A DNA stretch of 64,000 bases, taken from the NCBI GenBank assembly GCA_015039315.1, contig WIDE01000048.1, positions 1,431-65,430 of the forward strand. Direction: 5' to 3'. The position numbers and the translations under genes are program-made. Positions 1 through 9,915 of the stretch are shown here, piece by piece. The stretch's first letter is position 1; every line of letters begins with the position of its first letter. The notes beneath the pieces were generated by a model. The model made no database searches, had not been told where the DNA came from, and saw nothing but the letters and a program-made list of their open reading frames with translations. Source of the stretch: Clavulina sp. PMI_390 (taxonomy: Eukaryota; Basidiomycota; Agaricomycetes; Cantharellales; Hydnaceae).

Positions 1-560
1 AACTCCAGGTTGACGATCCTCGTTAGCTGCCGTTGCAGGAACGGGGAGCCAAGGCACAGATTTGTCAGAGATGAGTGCAGTACTGCAGTTTGTGCCAACA
101 TACCGTTACCCGCATCTGTGCCCGGTGTGAGAAGGGGTGTTGGAGGTGGAGGATAAGTGGCAAGGAGGGGGACTGGGTCAATCGCGGGTATTTGCGCTTC
201 GATGTCGACGTCGATATGATGAGTGGCTATGACTTGGAAAGTGCTGTATGTGTAGGTGGACGTTTGCCGACGGGGAAGGTAGTGGGCATAGGTAGTCTGA
301 TTTCCAACCTGCGGAGGGGCATTCAAACTTCTTGGGATATTGTCCATGAAGTTTGTGACTGGATAGAGGGTGTTTAGATCGAATAGAAGCAACACCTTTA
401 GCACATGCTTACCAATGAGGGCAGTGAACCTCGAACTTTGTTCTTCGGCAATTGAATTGGCGCTTTCTGGCGCTTTAGTTGGCCCTGAACACGAGGACAC
501 ATGGTTGCAACTCACAAACACGGGGAATGGTCACACAGGTCAGGTGAGGTCAGTGATGCG
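1..560 (-). pseudogene. X1, leftmost copy of the X family (secreted/anchored small protein), cut by the window edge
   Basis: Minus-strand copy of the X gene seen in full at 2061-2800. The middle exon (about 94-345) is open for roughly 85 codons and keeps the family core, including HHIDVDIEAQ and a TDAGN end before a GTATGT donor. The last exon begins near position 47 and runs off the window. Compared with X2 and X3, about 12 bases are missing at 47-48, and these are the bases that carry the CAATAG acceptor in the other copies, so normal splicing looks broken. The region matching the signal-peptide exon (about 550-600) has stops in every useful frame. Function unknown; probably a decaying copy. 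Confidence 0.5.
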
Positions 561-812
561 ACAATCCGCGAAGTACTACGTAGATGCAAGCGTCTTCCTT
601 GCTTTGAAGGTTGAGGGGGGACTAGATGGGGGGAAGTTCGAGAGGGGGGGGGGTTCTAGTCTTAGCTGCCCTTGTATGTGGCAGTGCAATGAGTGCAGGA
701 AAAACATCGTAAAAGAAGTATCGCTCAGTCTTCGTCCAGCTTGAAAAGAGGTCGTCTATCCCTCATTCATCGCTTTGTCCGTCATAGCAACGGATGTGGC
801 TCTCCTCAAGCA

Positions 813-1373
813 CGACCATGGCAGCACTTACCACCGCGTCTCCCGCCCATCACATGAGCCCGAGCTCAATGCAAACACCCTCGCGCTATAGCAGCAACCC
901 ATCTCCCAGCACGCATCGATACCCACCTCATGTAGCGGGGTGACCACTCTGCTCATCACCGATAGCAATCGGGTGTGTACCAGCATTGGCATCCCCATCA
1001 TCGTCGGCAGCACCTCATCGAGGACTCCTACGATGCCAATAGCGCTGTCTCTCATACGGGCAACTCCAGGATAACCACGTCTTCCAGTGAAAATGGCATC
1101 GCGATCAACTCTATCGGACTACCTCTCTCTAATCTCCTACTACCCTAGGTGCCATCCACGATCAAAAATGGTGTGGCTCGACTGACGAAACCCCTGTATT
1201 TGGTAACACTCAAACGGACCCAGGCCAAGGCTCGTCCGACTCGTACTACAATACCCCGACGATAACAATAGTAATAACTAGTGGTGCTATTACAGATGCC
1301 ATGACTATAACGATGGCAGCGGCCAGTGTAGCGCGTGTTTTTGTTATTGGATATATAGCTGAATATTTCTAAT
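813..1373 (+). pseudogene. Y1, degenerate copy of the Y gene (4145-4738)
   Basis: Plus-strand sequence matching the Y gene at 4145. Recognisable pieces are the segment coding for the CxVP-VGSTSS-type core (about 960-1030) and the end with an SDSYYN motif followed by a hydrophobic stretch (about 1225-1370), which corresponds to DSYHN plus the tail in Y2. The signal-peptide part is shortened and small insertions and deletions throw the reading frame, so no continuous protein can be read. Its 3' flank (1380-1830) also matches that of Y2, showing that the whole gene and its flank were duplicated rather than a retrocopied mRNA. Confidence 0.55.
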
Positions 1374-2060
1374 TTCTTTTTGGCTTGTAGGTTTCCGTTC
1401 ATCTATCTACTTTACATCTGTCTTTGAAGCTTAACCGATATATTCTATCTATTCATGTTCATGCTCTAGTTTTCTTCAGGCAATACGTTCATCCGTTCTT
1501 ACCTGCGCTTATATTCTTCTTCTACTTGCATCGGAGTCGTTTTCCGTTGACCGCCCGCCACCCATCGCCATTTACGGACTGTTGCGTACCCGCTTCCTTC
1601 CCTACTCTGTGTATTTTCGCCCGCATCTTTATGGACAATTGCTATAATCGCTATCGCCAGTGACATTGCTGGTTCGTTGGCATCGCATCGCTAGCTTCGA
1701 CCCGTGAATAATCTGGCAACCGTATCCATCTCTTCAAGTCTGAATACCTCTTACTCTGACACTCTATCAGACCAGGTCCCAGTCTAGTCCGGTCACACCA
1801 CAAGCATCACCGCCTTCACTGCGCGCATACAACATTCTAGCTAATTATAATAGGGCTTACCACTGATGGCATCAAGCCTAAGAACCGAAATATCCGAAAT
1901 CGAAGTACCAGAGTAACGCAAGCGAGAGTCGAAAGGAGTCAACACAATCATCCTCGATGTTAGCTCCTTTGCTCTGGCCCGTCCTTGGCCCTCGTCTTCT
2001 CTCCCTCGCCCCATGATACCACCCCCTTTGCGAATTCTTTCATCCCCGCCAATAGCGTTT

Positions 2061-2800
2061 CTACCAGCGAATAATGAGTGCCGTGCTGACGATGGTACAC
2101 ACAGCAGCTGCCGTTCCAATGATGCCACCCCAGCTGACGTTACGAACCATATTCAGCACTCGGGTGCAAACTCCAGGTTGACGATCCTCGTTAGCTGCCG
2201 TTGCGGGAGAGGGGAGCTCATCTATTGTTCAAGGCACAGACATGTCAGAGATGAGTGAGTGCTGCAATTATTTGTGCCAATATACCGTTAGCCGCATCTG
2301 TGCCTGAAGTCAGAAGGGTTGGATGTGGAGGATAAGTGGCAAGGAGAGGGTTAATTGCACTTGTCTGCGCCTCGAGATCGACGTCTACATGATGGGTGGC
2401 TGTGATTTGAAGAGTGCTGTACGCGTAGGTGGACACCTGCTGATGAGTATGATAGCGGGCATTGGAAGTAGGATCTCGAGGCTGCGGAGGGACATTCAGT
2501 CTCATTTCAATATTTTCCATGAAGTCTAGGGTTGAGTAGATGGGACGGTTATGCTGGATGGAAGTAATGTGCTCACCAATGTTGGGTCGTGAACCTCGAA
2601 CTTGATTTGTCAACAGTTGGGTTGCGGCTTTAGTTGCATACCTCACATCAGGGCAAGTGGTCACAACTCACGAGCATGAGGAGTAGCAAGAGGATAGTTC
2701 AGGGTGGCGGATGTGACAATCAGCAGGAATACTAAGCAAATCCAAGATTCTTTGCTGCTAGCGCTTCGAAAGTCGCGGGTGTGTGGGGGAGTTGGATGGG
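2061..2800 (-). CDS. X2, small secreted protein with C-terminal membrane anchor, unrecognised family
   Basis: Three exons can be joined. Exon 1 (about 2690-2790) gives a hydrophobic leader, SWICLVFLLIVTSATLNYPL, before a GTGAGT donor. Exon 2 (about 2282-2527) starts after a CAACCCTAG acceptor and carries HHVDVDLEAQTSA and a Pro/Thr-rich end. Exon 3 (2061-2229) follows a CAATAG acceptor and ends with GTAAAVCTIVSTALII-RW, a membrane segment, then stop. Middle and last exons stay open in all three copies. No ATG was found in frame ahead of the leader, so the start is unresolved. It converges on Y1. Likely cell-surface protein, role unknown; it resembles no family I can name. Confidence 0.45.
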
Positions 2801-3497
2801 GGGCAGCTCAAGGTGATGACTCTGATTTATATTGAGGCTGGGCTTGCGTGTGGCGGTGCGGGAGTGATGGGAGATTTGGTATTGGTTGGTGGGGAAGAAA
2901 ACAAAGAGACGACTGCCACGGAGGGAATAACGGAGTGAATGAAGGAGTTTTGAATGAGCATAAGGATGGCTCTTGATATATGTCGCCATCTGAGTTGCCA
3001 TTTTACGAATACTCTCAAGGGGCTCGTATTGAAGGAAACCTCGCTCAACGCTGAATTGGGAGTCGGTGCTGGTCGTCGTCCTTCGGTTCACCGGGGTGTG
3101 GCCGGAGTAGCTGTGTGATATCATCCAATCATGCGACATTACACATCAGCCCTAGTGCTCAATTCGATGATCCGCCAACTGCTTACAATCAGCCCTTATC
3201 GCATACCACGGCCAATAAGCTACGCTCTTTGCCCTTTGGCCACTCGGAATAATTTCTACCCAAGTATGTTTCAAGCGTACCGTGCAACAACAAAACTTGC
3301 AGTTTGCTACCTAACATTGCTCCGCACACTCTTCCACAATAGTCATAGTAATGCTTGTGAGAATATAGTACCACATCTCGGACTGGCGTAAAATGAGGCT
3401 TCGGGAACGCCAGAGTCGAGTTGCATGACTTTGCACTATTCGCACCAAAGTCCTATGGCATCAGCAGCAGAATGCTATATATATAATGGGGATTCTA

Positions 3498-4050
3498 CCA
3501 CGGCGACAATCAAGTAAAAAAGGTGAGTAGATCAGCCAGCTAAACTGCCTTCATTCTTGTCCCAAGTCAAGAGTACCGGCGTTCGACCCACGATGGGCTT
3601 ATCATTCTCTAGCATTGGCGCTAACCATCACTCCAACCACTAATAGACAAATCAATGCTCATATCGTGAGCATTGCTGAGGAGGTTTGGTGCGATGAAGC
3701 CCCATTGCAGCAATGAAGACGCATCCAGTCTTAGTGAGGTGAAGTTGCCAGGTTATTAGCAAAAAGGATAGGTTTTTAGTCATAATTTCACTGGATTAGC
3801 TTGGAATCATGACGGTGAGACAGAACGCTCAAGGGATCAATGTGTCCAGCATGAAGTGGATGGACAAAGTGAGGTGGCGGCTACGAGGGAGCTTGCCGTG
3901 GAGACCGTTCAACCGTTTGGACTTTCACATGTGTGGCCCTTGACCCTACTGGTGCAAATGCCAACCGAGCAGGGTAGTTTGTGGGTCCCGCCAGCATCAT
4001 GAGCGCTCATATCGATCGAATGTCTCAAGGTCGTGATCCACCTTCTCCAC
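3498..4050. pseudogene. Truncated duplicate of the acid phosphatase gene and its upstream region
   Basis: Positions 3498-3723 match 10745-10970, the exon of the acid phosphatase that encodes the WLVPMLENDKFNTDRT region and its flanking intron, with several changes that destroy the frame. Positions 3833-4050 match 12138-12380, the region upstream of the phosphatase start. The roughly 1.1 kb in between in the source, which holds the 5' half of the gene, is missing and replaced by about 110 unrelated bases. The copy keeps the source order and orientation. It ends about 100 bases before the start of Y2. Confidence 0.7.
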
Positions 4051-4144
4051 TCGTCATCGGGCGAGGAATCCACCTCGGTCATGGTCCAACTCGGAAAAGA
4101 GATCATTTGGTCCTGATCCATCACTTTGTCCGTTGTAGAAAAAG

Positions 4145-4495
4145 ATGCGATTCACCTGCGTGAGCATGGCCGTGGCAGTACTTGCTATCAGCGCGTTTTT
4201 ACCATACGCCTCTGCATCTCCTGCCCCCGAGCTCAATGCCGAATATCCTCGTGCTACAGCAGCGCCCAAACTGCAAGCGCGCGCATCCATATCCACTTCC
4301 TACAGTGAGGTAGCCACGCTCCTCCTCACTAATGGCAATCGAGTCTACACCACTCTCGGCTGCGGTGTGCCCGTTCTGGTTGGCAGCACTTCATCAGGGA
4401 CTCCTACGGGAGGTGGCAACAATACCATCGCTTCTCATACGAGCAATTCGACGATGAGTATGTCCGGTGGTGGTGGTAATGGCACGGCAATCTAG
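4145..4495 (+). CDS. Y2, secreted small protein with in-frame TAG before a GPI-like tail
   Basis: ATG at 4145 opens a 116-residue product with a clear signal peptide (MRFTCVSMAVAVLAISAFLP, cleavage probably after ASA near residue 24). The rest is Ser/Thr/Gly-rich with two cysteines or fewer. The frame stops at TAG 4493-4495, but the same frame continues without another stop to TGA 4736-4738, adding a Ser/Thr/Gly-rich stretch, a DSYHN motif and a hydrophobic end (GAATVLLAAGSAALVHFSWA) like a GPI-attachment tail. Without the TAG the protein would be 197 residues. So it is either a recent nonsense allele making a soluble form, or a readthrough gene. It is paired tail-to-tail with X3. Family not recognised. 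Confidence 0.6.
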   Translation: MRFTCVSMAVAVLAISAFLPYASASPAPELNAEYPRATAAPKLQARASISTSYSEVATLLLTNGNRVYTTLGCGVPVLVGSTSSGTPTGGGNNTIASHTSNSTMSMSGGGGNGTAI

Positions 4496-5448
4496 TTTGT
4501 CCAAACCACCTCTTCATCCCCGCCCACCACACTACCCTACGCGGCGACCACGATCCAGGGAGGCGGTGGCGGGTCAACCGGCCAAGCTCCTGTACCCGGC
4601 GGCACCCAAACTGCTCTAAATCAGGGGCCGCCAGACTCGTACCACAATGCCGCCATAATGACTAGTGTCGCAGGTGCAGCAACTGTACTACTAGCAGCGG
4701 GCAGTGCAGCACTTGTGCATTTCTCATGGGCGCTATGATAGAAGTTGTTTAGAATATTTACCATTTTTACTCGTAAGCCGCGGCCTGTTTCCCCCAACAT
4801 CCATCTATATTTGAACCTCGCCTGATATATCATCTGTTCATGTTCACGCTGTAGTTTCTTGAGACGTCATCACGTTTTTCATCCGTTCTTACCCGCCCCG
4901 TTATTATCTTTCCACCCGCACCGAATTCACCTCCTCGCTAATTGCCCATCTACCCATCGACATCCACGGACTTCTGCATGCACACGCACCTCTTCACTTT
5001 CTGTGTATTTTCGCTAACATCGATACGGACACCTGCCATAATTGCTATCGCCAATATCATCGCTGGTTCGTTGGCATCACGTCATTGGCTTCGCCTCGTA
5101 GATGACTTGGCGACCGTATCCATCTCATCGACTGCCTAACTCTGAATACCACATCCTCCGACGTTCAGCCAGACTTGTCCGTTCACATCACGAACACTAG
5201 CACCCACAACTCACACACGATGCGCTGACTCATTATAATAGGGCGTACAACAGATGGCATCAAACCTACGAATCGAATTGCGCAAACGTGAAGTAACGGA
5301 GTAACGCAAGCGAGAGTCGAAAGCAGGAAACATGATCATGATCGATGTCAGCTCCTTCCTTGTTCTGGCCCGTCCTCGGTCCTCGTCTTTTCTCTATCAA
5401 CCAATGATCCCCTTGCCGCGAATTTATTCATCCCAACTGACGGTACTT

Positions 5449-6260
5449 CTACCAGTGAATGATAAGCGCGGTGCTGACGATGGTGCACACAGCGGCGGCC
5501 GTTCCGATGACGCCGCCCCAGCTAGCGTTGCGAACTATATTCAGCACTCGAGCGCGAAGGCCTACTTGATGATTCCCATTCGCTGCTGTTGCCGGGGGTA
5601 GGAGCTCATCTATTGACCAAGGCACGAATTTGTCAGAGATGAGTGAAGTGCCGCAATTATTAGTGCCAACATACCGTTACCCACATCCGTGTCTACTGTG
5701 TTGGGGGGAGTTGGAGGTGAAGGATGAGTGGTAAGGAGAGGGAGAGGGTTTGTCGCACTTGTCTGTGCCTCGAGATCGACGTCGATATGGTGAATGGTTG
5801 TGACTTGAAAAGTGCTGAAAGTGTAGGTGGACACCTGTCGACGGGGATGGTAGCGAGTATGGGCAGTGTGGTATTGGGCCCGTGGATAGAGATTCAGACT
5901 ATTCAGGATATTGTCCATGAACTCTATGGTCGGATAGATGTGATGTTAGACTGAAAGGAAGGAACACACAGTAGCACATGCTCACAGATAGGAGGATGTT
6001 CGGTGCTGGAGGCAATCTATTGAGTATGGAGGTGGGGTGGTGAACCTTGAATTCTTGTTATTTGATAATTGATGGTGAGAATGCGATGACTCGTATCAGA
6101 ACTAGCAACGAATACCGTTATTAAACGCTCTGTGGTCACAACTCACAAGCACCGGCAATAGGAACAGGATCGGTTAGGGTAGCGGATATGATAATGTGCA
6201 GGAGTACCAAGTATATTCAAGCTTCTTTGTCGTTTTGAAGGTCGAGCGTGCGCGAGGAGT
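5449..6260 (-). CDS. X3, third copy of the X family
   Basis: The middle exon (about 5667-5920) reads from an MDNIL-like start through HHIDVDLEAQTSA to TDVGN, then a GTATGT donor; the CAATAG acceptor at about 5613-5618 leads to the last exon, which ends at TAG 5449-5451 with the same anchor as X2 (GTAAAVCTIVSTALII-HW). The region aligned with the X2 leader exon (6130-6240) is shifted in frame and has no ATG, so this copy may be dead or may start inside exon 2, in which case it would lack a signal peptide. It lies tail-to-tail with Y2 across a short shared 3' spacer. Confidence 0.4.
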
Positions 6261-6329
6261 TGGATGGGGGGATGTACCCACTGGAGGCCTCTCGTTTTAT
6301 ATTGAGGCTGATGTTACGTGCGGCGGCAC

Positions 6330-6817
6330 GTCGCGTTGAATCGCTAAGTGCTCGCCAGATTTCTTCCTGACCACGCCCTGATCGATTGAATAAAGTTTTG
6401 GCTCCCATTCAAACTGTCGCCGCCTGGCCCAGCTTTTTCTCGATTCAATGAATGCTGTTCCTGTTTTCTAAGGCGCAGTCCCGGAAATTTTCACACGCTT
6501 CGTCCGCCATAGTAAAACAGTCGAAAACCCCCCATCACCCCGTCGTCCTTTATAATTGTGTAAATATGCTTATAATGATCTTGTAGAACAGGGCAACCGG
6601 TATATACAGAAAAGTTGATGAGATGCTTCCGTGTGGACGACGGATGTCTGGGTCCGTCTCGGGAGGGCCTTGATGGCACTGTGCTTCTCCCACTACGCCA
6701 TCAAGCGCGGGTATTCAACAGGCATTTATAAATAGTGAATAGGGCCATCAGTTGAGCCTCTGGTGGGTTTGGAGTCTTACATTGGTCCATGGTTGGTCCA
6801 GGCAACCTGAGCAGATC
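6330..6817. other. Spacer with no recognisable gene
   Basis: Upstream side of X3 and the left border of the direct repeat. Only short frames without family resemblance were seen on either strand. Confidence 0.5.
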
Positions 6818-7552
6818 TATCAGCTCATTTTTCGCAAACAAATGAAATTCAAAGTCTGTGTCGCAAATCACGATTCCAGGTCTGAAGTCCACTATCCCAT
6901 CGGCTTGGCAATCACTTTTTTCATGTCGCCCGCCGTTTCTGGTATTGCGGCATTCACCTCAGCTCAAGCTTGGCATTATTGCATCCCCCCCTCTTCTCGA
7001 TTTTAGCAGTGATATAGAGTGGGCCCTATTTGGCCATTATCATGATTTTATTTCCTTGTCCGTTCATCTATACCTACAATCCCTCTGTACAGTACTCCTT
7101 AGAGCACACTTACTCGTGCTATGCAACTGCTTTGACCCTCACTGTGCCGTCAAGCTGTCTGGGTCCATATATGAAATTCCTGAGGGAATCTTGATAATTG
7201 AAATCTCCGGCGTGAGTTGATTGGCAATTTGTGAAATCTTATTGCCAGAAAATCGCCTGGAGTGGAGGGAATTTGTCATTTTTCCTCGTCACCTTCCCAT
7301 CGCCCAGCACCAAAGACGCTTGAAACCCGTTGTACATGGGTACTATATTATGTGAACCAGTGGTAAATTAAGCATATGTACAGTTGAGAGCCTAGCGAGG
7401 CCGGTATGGAAGCGCAAAATAAGGAGGCAATAGCGTGAGACTCGCGCGTCCATTTGCACTCCGAGGGGAGGACACATCGAATCGTGACTCGGATCCTTGG
7501 AATCGTGACCTAGCGTTAGTTTGTAATTATTGTGAAAGAATGGCGTGGTACA
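6818..7552. repeat. Direct repeat, left copy
   Basis: This block of about 735 bases is repeated at 7646-8393 with the same orientation and an offset of 828 at the left edge. Matching runs include TATCAGCTCATTTTTCGC at the start and CGTGACCTAGCGTTAGTTTG near the end. The copies differ by scattered substitutions and small indels; identity looks about 85-90% by eye. Neither copy holds a convincing gene. Confidence 0.8.
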
Positions 7553-7645
7553 GATTTGCCTTCACGTCCGTGCCGCCGCTCACTTAGTCCTAGGGACAAT
7601 ACAAGCATCCACTAACTCCTGTTATGCTCAAAAAGGCTTCTTCTG

Positions 7646-8393
7646 TATCAGCTCATTTTTCGCCAACAAATGAAATTCAAGGTCTGTGTCGCAAATCACG
7701 ATTCCAAGTCTGAAGTCCGCCAGCCCATCGGCTTGGCGATCACTTTTTATCATAGCGCCTGCCGTTTCCGGAATTGCGGCGTTCGCCTCAGCTCAAGCCC
7801 GACACCATTGTATTCCCCCACCCCCTCCGCCCCTTCTCAATTTTAGCAGTGATATAGAGTGGGCCCTATTTGGCCATTATTATAATTTTATTTCCTTATC
7901 TGTTCAGCTGTACCTACAATCCCTCTGTACAATACATCTTTAGAGTACACTTACTCGTGCTATGCAACTGCTTTGACCCTCACCGTGCTGTCGAGCTGTC
8001 CGGCTCCATAATGTATGAAATTCCTGAGGGAATTCTGACAATTGAAATCTCCGGCGCGAGTTGATTGGCAATTCGTTACGCCTGATCGCCAGAAGATCGT
8101 CTGGAGTGGAGGGAATTTGTCATTTTTTCTCGTCACCTTCCCATCCCCCAGCCCCAAAGATGCTTGAAACCCGTTGTACATGGGTACTATATTGCGGAAA
8201 CCAGTCGTAAATTAAGCATATGTACAGTCAAGAGCCTAGTAAGGCCGGTATAGAAGCGCAAAATAAGTAGGCGATAGCGTGAGACTCGCGCGTCCATTTG
8301 CACTCCGAGGGGAGGACACATAGAATCGTGACTGGGACTTTGGAATCGTGACCTAGCGTTAGTTTGTAATTATTGTTGAAGAATGGCGTGATA
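7646..8393. repeat. Direct repeat, right copy
   Basis: Second copy of the block at 6818-7552, separated from it by about 93 bases. It starts inside TGTATCAGC and the left copy ends near GGTACA, which would suit a TG..CA long-terminal-repeat end, but the matching ends in the other copies do not show it. It may be a pair of decayed LTRs, or a plain tandem duplication. Confidence 0.8.
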
Positions 8394-9915
8394 CTTCTGC
8401 AATCACTACACCTTCTAGCTTGTTCTACCTGGTAAGAAGACCACTATCATATGGTACCAAGTTGAACGCTTCCGTACTGGATCCTGCTTCAGCAATTACC
8501 TCCGGAACTTCAATCACGATAGAAAATAGTATTTATACCTCGTTCATTATGTATAAGATGACTCAAGGCAGTTTTAGAGAGATAGCGCCCACGCAATGTA
8601 TTGAGGATTATGGCCCGCTTAAACAAATGCACTAATGTCAGAACCGACGGGTGAACTCGCTCGTTTATATTCCTTAGGGCACCTTTACATCTTTTATAGT
8701 CAATCGTGTATGGTTTTTAGCTCGGAAATCACCAGAAATGACATGCATCCACGCAGGATATTTTGGGGGTTGTGGCTTGCAGAGAATCAGTAGAGGGATT
8801 TGAGAGCACACAATGCTCCGTAGATAGGGACACTCTATACGCTAGTATATATTCCGCCGCTATAATGATGTCATAAGTCTGCCAGAAGGGGTTGTTGAGC
8901 CTTTCGGAGGCATATATTTGTCGGTCGGGAGCATCGGACCTATCGAGAGTGAGAGCGTCGGCCTGAAAGCCTATGAAGCTAATGAAGGGCTTGCAAGAGT
9001 TGCCTAGTATACATTGATAACTTTTGACTGACACCACCGCTCATTGCTGGCTTGGGGCATCCCTGAGATCTCCTCGGACGAATGACGCGTTGTTGATCTC
9101 CCACTGGCTAAAGCGGGATGCGCAAACAACGACGATAACCCATGATTACCCAATTCAGCAGAAAGCTAATGCTGCTGTTTCATGTCGGTATCCCAGCACG
9201 TGTTGCCCTTGTTGCGACTGTTGGAACCCATTTCAGCATTGAACCTTCCAAATGGGTCACCGAACTGGAAGATTGTACCGGACTGGGTGGTCAGTAGAGA
9301 TTCCTTACCCGATGCTACGAATCCATCTGCCTAGATGGTTGTCTTCATGGCTTATCTAGCTGGCGTCGTATTCGGAGGAGGGGATTCAGACATGTGAATC
9401 AGGGATGCGAATTCAGAACCTCTATCGCAAAAAGGGTTTTGCGACGCCTGAACATCTAAGTCGCAACTGAAGGCCACCACAAAAGTCAGGTTCACTTCTT
9501 ACTATGGGTAAAATTTTCCACACTTGTTGTCGATGCTCCTAGTGGAGATGAAGGGATTGTTTGCCATCGTCTGCATGGAAGATAGATCAAGGGTTCTCAT
9601 CACGCTGGGGCAAACCATCAGCAAAGTAAGAGAGCAACTGTAGGATGCCTAGCGGGGATGCTTGAAACTCGACTGAGGGAACTCAAATGAATTTATCCAC
9701 ACAATCACGGTATAAACGAGTGTGTTTGCTCGATAGCTTGGGCGATCTCCAGCACTAGTAATCATGAATTGCAGGATGCTCATCCCAAGGCGGTAGGCGG
9801 CGTACTCAGGGCGCTCATCCAATCACACCTAACACCTGGAAGAGGGCATCGAAGATACACCGTGCATACCCTGTTGGATTTGCAAGATACCTAGAGATGC
9901 AGTAAAATCGATTTG
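8394..9915. other. Long spacer, no gene recognised
   Basis: Frames here are short on both strands and match no family that I know. A minus-strand stretch of about 100 codons at 8729-9037 and a short minus-strand stretch near 9230-9300 look slightly protein-like but have no partner exons. Probably decayed sequence next to the duplicated region. Confidence 0.5.

Noticed and set aside
6818..8393. Complete LTR retrotransposon
   Set aside because: No gag, protease, reverse transcriptase or integrase motif is present and only about 93 bases separate the repeats.
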